Positions 4,344-11,219 of a DNA stretch of 11,890 bases are shown piece by piece. Position 1 is the first letter of the stretch. Each line of letters opens with the position of its first letter. A model generated the notes under the pieces. It was not told the origin of the DNA, made no database searches, and worked only from the letters and a program-made list of their open reading frames with translations. The stretch spans positions 1 through 11,890 of the forward strand of contig JWZX01002666.1 of NCBI GenBank assembly GCA_001275005.1, in the 5' to 3' direction. Source of the DNA: Chrysochromulina tobinii (Eukaryota; Haptophyta; Prymnesiales; Chrysochromulinaceae). A program made the translations under genes and the position numbers.

Positions 4344-7176
4344 ATGGCGCTCGCCGTGCTCGTGGCGCTCGCCCTCGCACGCGGCGCTCTCGCTGACCGC
4401 GCCACGTGTGCGGCATGCGCTCAAGCTGTCACGTACCTCTCCAAAGCCTACAACCACACAGAGTCGGAGCTCGAGCTGAGCAAGGAGGCCAACGACAAGA
4501 AGGCGCAGAAGATCGACAAGGTCCAAAAAGCGCAGACGAAGCGGTGGCTCAAGCAGGAGTACGGCGTGGCGCTGCGGGCCGCCGTCGAGGAGGAGATGGA
4601 GGCGCTGTGCGGCCGACCGTCCATCGCCTCGAACCGCGAGCTGAAGGCGGCGTGCGTGAGCCTCATCGAGCAGCAGGACGAGGAGCTGGCGCGCGTGATC
4701 CTGGACGAGAAGTCGGACGGCTTCTGCGCGTCGGTGGTGCCCGGGTGCGAGGGCGTCCAGGCCAACGAGGCGGTCGCCGCGTACGCCGTCGGGATGCTAC
4801 CCGCGTACTCGGAGCCGGAGCCTCGCGGGGAGCACGCCAAGAAGGTGCGCGGCGTGGTCACGCGGCTCGTGGGAAGCACGTATGCGTTCGGCATCCATGA
4901 TTCGAAAGCGCACGTGCTGGTGCTCGTGCACAACGGCTCGGCCCTCGCCGAGCGGCAGTACCAGGTGTCGGACGCGCGCTTCACAGCTCTCGTTGACGAA
5001 TTCTATTCCCTTGCGGCCGAGGCCAAAAGCGAGCGCTACCTCGAATGCATGCAATTCGACCTGTCGGCCAACAAGCTGCCACCCAACGTGCCGGTCCCGC
5101 CGGACGGCTTCGGGCTCGTGCTGCATCTCCTCGGGGCACGCGAGGAGCCCAAAGCCATGCCGGACCGCGGCGGGGACTCGCTGGCGATGGCGGAGCCGGC
5201 GACGGTGAGGTCTGAGTGGTCTTTGATTGAGGTCTGAGTGGTCTTTGATTGAGGTCTGAGTGGTCTTTGATTGAGGTCTGAGTGGTCTTTGATTGAGCTC
5301 TTGAGTCGTCTTTGATGGAGCTCTGAGCTGAGTGGCCTCTGAGCGCGTTTGTTTAAGCTGAGTGGCCTCTGATGGCTTCTGATTGCAGGTGCGCACGCTT
5401 CTCCTCCAATTCTGATTGCTTCTGATTGCTTCTGATTGCTTCTGATTGCTTCTGATTGCTTCTGATTGCTTCTGATGGCTTCTGATGGCTTCTGATGGCT
5501 TCTGATTGCAGGTGCGCACGCTTCTTCTCCAATTCTGATTGCTTCTGATTGCTTCTGATTGCTTCTGATTGCTTCTGATTGCTTCTGATTGCAGGTGCGC
5601 ACGCTTCTTCTCCAATTCCTGCTCATGAACTTGCCCCCGAAGGACGGCAGCGCCTTTGGCCAGCTCATCAAGCAGCGCGAGGGGCGCTCACGACAGCGCG
5701 ATCAGGCACGCGAGAAGGCGGGAGAGTCAAGCAGCTCCAAAGGCAACTCACTGAAGAAGGAGCCCGCCGCCGCCGCGCCGCGCAAGCGGGCGAGCGCCAA
5801 CCCGACGGACGAGCGTCGTCAAGCGGAGGAGTGTGACCTATGTGCGCTGCTTGTCGGGCAGCTAGGACACTCCTTGCTCGCGACCCAGGATGCGCTCGAG
5901 TTGAGCAAGGAGGCCAACGACAAGAAGGCCCTACGGATCGATAAGGTCGGATTGCTTCTGATTGAGTCTGATTGCTTCTGATTGCTTCTGATTGAGTCTG
6001 ATTGAGTCTGATTGAGTCTGATTGAGTCTGATTGAGTCTGATGACCATAAGGCCCATCGGATCGATGAGGTCTGATGAGTGCGCCGCTGATGATTGCCGC
6101 TGATGATGGCCGCGGATGGGGGCTGCGAATGGTTGCGGATAGGATGGAGAAGGATCCAGCAGGCGCAGACGCTGATGACCCATGCTTGCTTTTGTCACTG
6201 ATCATGGTCACGAATTGCGTCGCTCATCAGGTCCAGAAGGCGCAAACGAAGCGCTGGCTCAAGCAAGAGTATCGCGTCGCACTTGCTGCGGCGCTGGAGC
6301 AACGTATTGAGGACGTCTGCGAGACCAAGGTGGCGGCGTCGGATGGCGTCTGATTGCGTCTGATTGCGTCTGATTGTGTGAGATTGCGCCCTTCATCAGG
6401 TGGCAACGCTCCTCAAGCCGGTCTGATGGCGTCTGATGGCGTCTGATGGCGTCTGATTGCGTCTGATTGTGTGAGATTGCGCCCTTCATCAGGTGGCCAC
6501 GCTCCTCAAGCCGGTCTGCGATGACCGTGAATACTCCACTCCGGCGACGGCGGCGGCGGAAGAGAAGGAGAGCGGCGGCAGCGGCGGCATGCGCCGTGTC
6601 GAGGGAGAGGGCCTCGTGCTTGCCTGGCCAAGTTCGGAGAGTGGCCATGCGGCGGTCAAGACGTGCAATGGGCGTGGGCAGCGGCGGTGCCGCGCCTTGG
6701 TTGAGGAGCATGCCGAGCCGTTGATGCGTTCGGTGCTGGATGAGCGCGGGCTGGCGGAGTGCACCAAGCTGCTGCCCCGGTGCGACGAAGCACGGCAGGA
6801 TGAGATTGCGTCGGATTGCGTCTGATGGTGTCCGATTGCACGCCTCATCAGGTGTGACGAAGCACGGCTGGATGCACTCGTCGCACGCGCCGAGGCCTTG
6901 GCGGCGCGGCGCGAGGAGACGCAGAGCCTGACGTATGAGGAGAAGCTGCTTCGTCAAGAGCGCAAAGACCTCGAGGAGCGGAGATTGGAGGAGCGGCGCC
7001 GTCGCGAGCAGGCGGCGATCGAGCGCGCAAAGGAGGTGGCGGAGGCCAGGGAGCGCGCCGGCTCGGCGCAGGCAAGGAAGGCCGAGATGAAGCGCAAGAT
7101 GGACGAGTGGAAGGCCGCGCACCCGGAGGCCGCCGATGACGACGACGACGAGGAGGAGGCGAAAGATGAGGTTTAG
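4344..7176 (+). CDS. ER canopy/saposin-like protein with thioredoxin-like domain lacking CxxC (five exons)
   Basis: Predicted exons are 4344-5204, 5595-5945, 6231-6329, 6493-6779 and 6852-7176, giving 640 residues. Residues 1-17 are a signal peptide ending ALA|D. Canopy-like domain 1 (about 20-145) has CAAC (22-25) and further cysteines in EALC, KAACVSLIEQQ, GFC and PGC. Residues 168-285 resemble a PDI thioredoxin domain (VVTRLVGSTY, then HVLVLVHN, MQFDLSAN, and GGDSLA), but the CGHC site after the first strand is absent. Domain 2 (about 365-534) repeats domain 1, with CDLC (367-370) and KRWLKQEYRVAL. A charged coiled coil (about 545-625) ends in an Asp/Glu run and KDEV, close to the KDEL retrieval signal. 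It is probably a lumenal ER chaperone or holdase; canopy proteins assist folding of membrane and secreted clients. The domain assignments are from family memory, and the function is inferred. Confidence 0.77.
5209..5296 (+). repeat. 22-nt tandem repeat, four copies
   Basis: Units of GGTCTGAGTGGTCTTTGATTGA begin at 5209, 5231, 5253 and 5275 and are identical to each other; a diverged fifth follows. It lies inside intron 1 directly after the donor and contributes GAGGT and TTGAT words. Confidence 0.95.
5411..5593 (+). repeat. 10-nt tandem repeat TCTGATTGCT in two blocks
   Basis: Block one is 5411-5510 (ten units, three of them TCTGATGGCT). Block two is 5534-5593 (six units). They are separated by a decoy copy of the next exon's start. 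Each unit contains CTGAT, matching branch-point consensus CTRAY, and a TGA stop. Confidence 0.95.
5946..6230 (+). other. Canopy gene intron 2 with copied exon edges
   Basis: The donor is AAG|GTCGGA and the acceptor is CTCATCAG|GTCCAG. CTGATTGAG units fill about 5950-6042. At 6049-6069 there is a diverged copy of the last 21 nt of the upstream exon (AAGGCCCATCGGATCGATGAG), again followed by GT. At 6151-6171 there is a weaker copy of the downstream exon start (GGATCCAGCAGGCGCAGAC). The intron ends with the ATTGC-N5-TCATCAG cassette (6214-6230). Confidence 0.8.
6330..6492 (+). other. Canopy gene intron 3, two stacked GT...CAG units
   Basis: It splits into 6330-6399 (70 nt) and 6400-6492 (93 nt). 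Both begin GTGGC and end ATTGCGCCCTTCATCAG. The second unit starts with a copy of the next exon (GTGGCAACGCTCCTCAAGCC), which reads VATLLKPV then TGA. Using the last acceptor (6492) gives the long frame. GTCTGATTGC and GTCTGATGGC units make up the middles. Confidence 0.82.
6780..6851 (+). other. Canopy gene intron 4, 72 nt, one period of a direct repeat
   Basis: The donor is CCCCG|GTGCGA and the acceptor is TCATCAG|GTGTGA. The first 23 nt of the intron (6780-6802) match the first 23 nt of the next exon (6852-6874) at 21 positions. The remaining 49 nt (6803-6851) are GATTGCGTCTGAT-type repeat ending in the ATTGC-N5-TCATCAG cassette. The split codon CG|G gives Arg533, which joins LLPR to CDEARLDAL without loss of frame. 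Confidence 0.83.
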
Positions 7177-7549
7177 CGGGATCATCTTGATGCGGCAGGC
7201 CCACGAAGAAGGATTAGTTGTCGCGGAACGAAAACCACGTCAAGCAAGATTGAAGATCTTAGTGGCCACAGTCAGCACCGAAACGCACGCGCACGACCAA
7301 GCCAACCCCGGTGCGCGGGTGGCGACTGACTGACTGCCTGAGCCGGGCGCCAACAAATCGTTACGAAAACCGTCACAAATATCACGGTGCCAAACAACGG
7401 TTTCAATAAGTCAACTCAGAAACGCTTTTTACCGGTACAGTAACGCAGCGCATCGTTTTTCTCTCCCAACAACCCCGCGCGCATAGGACGGACGGCTTGC
7501 TTCACTCGTCACAGGCTCGCATTTTCAGCCTCCAGGCTCGCAAGGCTCC
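7177..7549. other. Intergenic region between the canopy and K+ channel genes
   Basis: These 373 bases hold no coding signal I can support. The right end carries GTCACAGGCTCG (7508-7519) and a doubled CAGGCTCGCA (about 7512 and 7534) just before the channel's ATG. No TATA box or poly(A) hexamer is evident. Confidence 0.5.
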
Positions 7550-9226
7550 ATGGAAAAGGTGGCCGCGAAGCAGGCAGCGGAGGCGGCGGCATCGTTGAGG
7601 GCGAGTCGCCTGAGCCTGCTCAAACAAGTCTTCTCGACGATTGTTCTTTTCACATCGTACGTCGTGATCTCCGTCGCGGTCTTGATGGAGCTCGAACGCG
7701 ATGAGCCCATCGGGGCGAACCGTATCGCCGCAACCTACTTCACATTCGTGACTGTCGCAACGGTGGGCTACGGAGACATCTACCCGACGAATGACTTCAC
7801 GAGGTTGTGGGTGTGCTTCTTTATGATCACTCTTGGAATGACCTGCGTCTTCGCTCCAGTCGTTCATGTCATCTCTCAGTTGACTGCTCCACTCACCAAT
7901 TTTTTTCGCCGGATACTGCATTGGGCTTTTCCGCCGACAGGCGTCGACCTTGATGCGACCGGCGATATCGACTTCCATAAACCACGCCATTGGATCATTT
8001 ACTACTTTAAGAATCTGCTACCGTCCTTCGCGCTGAACCTTATCATCCAATGCAGCTGCGCCGCCGTCTTCCATGCGATTGACCCAACACTTTCGTGGGC
8101 GAGGTGGCTGTACCACTGCTTCATCACTGCAACGACCATCGGATACGGCGACACCCCAATTAATACCGACGCGGGTCGGATGTGGGCTTGCTTCCACATC
8201 ATCTTGAGTGTGGCGATGGTCGGCGAACTCGTTGCCTCGATCGATACGCTGCGGACTGAGCGCGAGGAGATAGTCGAACGCAACAACATGTTCACGACGG
8301 TTTTGACCCGCACGATGCTCGAGGAGCTCTTCGAGAATGGGATCGCTCTCCGCAACGTCTACAAAGATGTGGACACTGAGGAGGAGATCAACGCGCACAA
8401 GGCGTACGGCCTGAACGAGTCCGAGTTCGCTCTCGCGATGATGATTGAGATGGACGTCATCAAACTCGAGCACGCGACGCCTTTCATCAAGCAATTCCGG
8501 ATGCTCGATGCCGATGGCAGCGGGCGCCTCAACTACAAGGACCTCGAGCAAACGGAAGGCAAGAGCCTCGTAGACATCCAAATTGAAGCCGCGAAACGCC
8601 GAGCCGCCATGGGGATGACGGGCATGCCCCTCAAATCCAGCAGAAACCTCTTGGTCGCCGCAGGCTTCACACCCGCCTCAGGCGTTCGCACTTCCACCTC
8701 CGACGAGGGCGCGAACGAGGGCACGAAGGCAAGTGCGACCGCCCCTGGCATGCCACAGCTGAAGCTGCCTCAGGACTCGCCCTCCAAAGGGGCTGATGAT
8801 ATGTACTACCAACAGCGTTTGGCTCCGCTACCTGAGGAGGTGTACAAGCGCGCCCTCCCCGCCCTTCCCGCCATTGGATCCATGCCGACCGTCACAGCCG
8901 AAAACGGCCCGGGAATGACCTATCTAAAGGACGTGCTGCATGACCAGGGCCGGATGATCGAAAGTCTGCAGCACCAGATCGCTCAGCTGCAAGGCTCAAC
9001 CATGCCGCCACAGTACGCGCCGCAGTACGCGCCGCAGTACGCGCCGCAGTACGCGCCGCAGTACGCGCCGCAGTACGCGCCGCAGTACGCGCCGCAGGTT
9101 TCGCTGCCCGTGTGGCCAGGGTCCCTGGTGCCCCGATCTCACTCTGCGCGCGTGGCGCCCATTCCCGCGACGCCAGTGGCCTACACGGAGATGTACCCAC
9201 CCTACACGGAACGGCGTACCCGTTAG
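7550..9226 (+). CDS. Two-pore-domain potassium channel with EF-hand (TPK/KCO-like)
   Basis: This is a single-exon frame of 558 residues with ATG at 7550. Topology is TM-P-TM twice. TM1 is about residues 24-46, and the first filter is TVGYGD (71-76) within FTFVTVATVGYGDIYP. TM2 follows (WVCFFMITLGMTCVFAPVV). A cytoplasmic linker follows, then TM3 (about 158-175), second filter TIGYGD (196-201) and TM4. Two such pores in one chain dimerise to make a K+-selective pore. A single EF-hand loop, DADGSGRLNYKD (320-331), follows, suggesting Ca2+ gating as in plant vacuolar TPKs. The C-terminus is long (plant TPKs are about 360-440 residues) and disordered, with seven QYAP repeats. Its membrane, vacuolar or plasma, cannot be told from sequence. 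Confidence 0.92.
   Translation: MEKVAAKQAAEAAASLRASRLSLLKQVFSTIVLFTSYVVISVAVLMELERDEPIGANRIAATYFTFVTVATVGYGDIYPTNDFTRLWVCFFMITLGMTCVFAPVVHVISQLTAPLTNFFRRILHWAFPPTGVDLDATGDIDFHKPRHWIIYYFKNLLPSFALNLIIQCSCAAVFHAIDPTLSWARWLYHCFITATTIGYGDTPINTDAGRMWACFHIILSVAMVGELVASIDTLRTEREEIVERNNMFTTVLTRTMLEELFENGIALRNVYKDVDTEEEINAHKAYGLNESEFALAMMIEMDVIKLEHATPFIKQFRMLDADGSGRLNYKDLEQTEGKSLVDIQIEAAKRRAAMGMTGMPLKSSRNLLVAAGFTPASGVRTSTSDEGANEGTKASATAPGMPQLKLPQDSPSKGADDMYYQQRLAPLPEEVYKRALPALPAIGSMPTVTAENGPGMTYLKDVLHDQGRMIESLQHQIAQLQGSTMPPQYAPQYAPQYAPQYAPQYAPQYAPQYAPQVSLPVWPGSLVPRSHSARVAPIPATPVAYTEMYPPYTERRTR
9011..9094 (+). repeat. 12-nt tandem repeat coding (QYAP)7
   Basis: There are seven identical copies of CAGTACGCGCCG. 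Because it is identical at the DNA level it must be recent or homogenised, and because 12 is divisible by 3 copy number can change without a frameshift. It lies in the channel's disordered tail. Confidence 0.97.
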
Positions 9227-9707
9227 GACATCAGTCGATGCGCGGCAGCGCTCATCCGACCGCGCCCTGAGCGTGGCGCGATGCCTCGGGAGCGCCAACC
9301 AATGACATGGAGCCGACCAAAGTGCAGAATGAGACGCGGGTCACTCTCATTCTTTGGGAGAGGGCTGAGATGGGACCCATGTTCGGGAGTGGATTTTGTC
9401 AGTGTTGATGTCCGTTGAGTTCCACTCTTGCTGCGAGCGAGCGTGTGAGGTCCGGGGCAAGGGACGCCTGACCCTACACAAGCTCAGAGCTTCAAGCTGC
9501 GGCTACGTCGGTATGGAACCGAAGAACCGTATGGAGAAAAAAAAAGTTTCGGAAAGTAACCGCGCGCCCGAAACACGCCCAAATGCGGCAAAGACACCAA
9601 CACACGTCAGTGAGCAAACACCAGTCTCATATGGGGTCACAGGCTCGACATTCGTGTTAACGTTCACAGTTTCAGAATGAGCGACTGTTTTTCTCAACTT
9701 TGTGGAG
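9227..9707. other. Intergenic region between the K+ channel and FAM228-like genes
   Basis: These 481 bases show no gene. They hold an A-run near 9537-9545 and GTCACAGGCTCG at 9636-9647, the same 12 nt found before the channel gene. The leader of the next gene follows. Confidence 0.5.
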
Positions 9708-11219
9708 ATGCACGCCACTTCCGCAGCGCAGCTGAGCAGCGTATCGGTCAGCTCGAGCATTTCGGGCGCGCGGCCGTACACGACGGGCGTTGTATCGCGG
9801 CCTCCATTGGCAGGCGATTCCTCGTTCGCTTCCTCATCGATCGGCCTAAGGCGACCGAGTACTCAGCCACTGTTGCAGGTGCCAACGCTGCAGGCGCAGC
9901 AAGCGCTCGCAGTCAAGGCCGCCACGCCGTCACGGCCGCCGCCTGGGCCTAGCGGCGCCACAAGATCGCTGGACGAGCAATCGGTCGATCGCATCTATGA
10001 TCAGATGATGTCCGAAGAGGCGAGCTTCATCGGCGACGTGAACAAGATGCTCCTTCAACGCGAGCGTGATCAGGCGCGCAAGGTGCGCCTGATTCACAAT
10101 GAGTGGGAGGCGGAGGTGTTTGAGCGTGTGCAGGACGAGGTGTCCAAGAAAGTCAACGCGCGCTCGATGAGCGACGTGCGAAAGCGCAACAAGGGGTTGA
10201 TGCAGGATTTCCTTGACACCTCGAACTCAAAGTACCCGTACGGCGTCTTCCGCGACATCATCATCCCCGCCGAGTACGATCCGTTGCATGGGGCCGAGAT
10301 GAAGAAGATGACCTTCCAGACGCATCTCGCGCGCGATCCATGCAAGCTTGACCTTCGCAAGCTTGTGGACCAACCGCCCGAGGCCAAACAGACAACGGTG
10401 CCCACCCTCCGTGTCGCTGAGCATCTGATTAGCATCTGATTTGTGGCCGTGGATGGTCATACATTGCTTTCGAGTGCGCCCCTGAGTGCGTCTCTGATGA
10501 CCTCCCTCATCAGGTGGACCACATCCTGATTGCCTCCCTCATCAGGTGGACCACGTCCTTGATTGCCTCCCTCATCAGGTGGACCACACCCTTGATTGCC
10601 TCCCTCATCAGGTGGACCACACCCTTGATTGCCTCCCTCATCAGGTGGACCACGTCCTTGATGACCTCCCTCATCAGGTGGACCACATCCTTGATTGCCT
10701 CCCTCATCAGGTGGACCACATCTTTGATTGCCTCCGAGTGTCACGGAGTGTGTCCCTGAGTGCGTCCCCGATCGCCTCCCTCCTCTCAGAAGCTTCCATG
10801 GAATGCCTGAGTGCGTTCCTGAGTGCGTCCCTGATTGCCTCCCTCATCAGAAGCTTCCTTGGAATGAGGGCAGCAAGCTGGCCGCACTGGGTGGGGTCGT
10901 GCCTCGTCTCGACATCGACCTGTGGGATAAGCTCGAGGTGACGCCGCATGGACGGATGGCGAAGATCATCAACAACCCGCTTGCGCCGCCGTATAAGTAC
11001 TCGAGCGCTCGCATGCTACAGAACGGGTACCACATCGAGCGCGGGAAGCACCTCGTCGATGCAGAGTTCCCGAGGCCCAAGCGATGCTTCGAGAACATCC
11101 CTGGCCAGCGCTCCTCGTCGCCGCCGCCGAGTCCAACACGACCCACGACACGCGGCAGTCCAATGAGGCCGACCACCCGAGGCGCCCAGCGGGCGCTGTC
11201 CCGGGCGCCCTGGGACTGA
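9708..11219 (+). CDS. FAM228-like, probably cilium-associated protein (two exons)
   Basis: The first ATG is at 9708 (an in-frame GTG lies two codons upstream). Predicted exons are 9708-10397 and 10851-11219, giving 352 residues. The first 80 or so residues are Ser/Pro/Ala-rich. Then come SVDRIYDQMMSEEASFIGDV, a charged helix with RERDQARKVRLIHNEWEAEV, KGLMQDFLDTSN, and FRDIIIPAEYDPLHG. This order resembles FAM228A/B (a long helix, then an EYDP motif), which is a little-studied family linked to ciliated tissues. Exon two starts KLPWNEGSK and contains DLWDKLEVTPHGRMAKI and AEFPRPKRCFEN, which reads like a microtubule-associated ciliary protein tail, and ends with RPTTRG repeats. The donor could instead be at 10365 (GTGGAC, also phase 0). 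The family call is tentative; that it is a real gene is likely. Confidence 0.55.
10398..10850 (+). other. FAM228-like gene intron with stacked 33-nt units
   Basis: The donor is probably ACG|GTGCCC (10397/10398). The acceptor is TCATCAG|AAGCTT (10850/10851), supported by the open frame KLPWNEGSK. The intron carries the 33-nt array (10501-10730), GAGTGCGTCCCTGA-type repeats (about 10738-10833) and a decoy copy of the next exon's start at 10790-10805 (AAGCTTCCATGGAATG) preceded by CTCTCAG. The decoy reads KLPWNA then TGA. Confidence 0.65.
10501..10730 (+). repeat. Seven-copy 32-33-nt array, each with AG|GT
   Basis: Units of CCTCCCTCATCAG followed by GTGGACCAC and ATCCTTGATTG begin at 10501, 10533, 10566, 10599, 10632, 10665 and 10698. 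In the alternative register there are six complete GT...CAG units (10514-10545, 10546-10578, 10579-10611, 10612-10644, 10645-10677, 10678-10710). Because 33 is a multiple of 3, open frames run through it in several frames and on both strands, so openness is not evidence of coding. Confidence 0.95.

Larger units (their letters stand above)
5205..5594 (+). other. Canopy gene intron 1 with two decoy exon starts
   Basis: The donor is ACG|GTGAGG and the acceptor is ATTGCAG|GTGCGC. The next exon's first 24 nt (GTGCGCACGCTTCTYCTCC...) also occur at 5389 and 5512, each preceded by a complete ATTGCAG acceptor and followed by TTCTGATTG, so both read VRTLLLQF then TGA. Between them are 22-nt and 10-nt tandem repeats. 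Only the last acceptor opens the long frame. Confidence 0.82.

Noticed and set aside
4797-5671. Minus-strand frames with QKQSEAIRSN repeats
   Set aside because: They are the reverse reading of the CTGATTGCTT intron repeat and of canopy coding sequence. The + strand has the domain matches and coherent splice sites.
6259-7185. 308-residue minus-strand frame over canopy exons 3-5
   Set aside because: It has leucine/arginine-rich composition typical of antisense to a charged coiled coil, contains intron repeat as RRNPTQSDAI-like runs, and no family is recognised.
10501-10730. CRISPR-like array
   Set aside because: The units abut with no variable spacers and every unit is almost the same, so this is a tandem repeat. 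The surrounding genes are eukaryotic.
10457-10941. Repetitive open frames through the 33-nt array on both strands (11-residue repeat peptides)
   Set aside because: A repeat whose unit is a multiple of three stays open in several frames at once. These frames run on both strands, match no family, and lie where an intron is needed to join the two halves of the FAM228-like gene.
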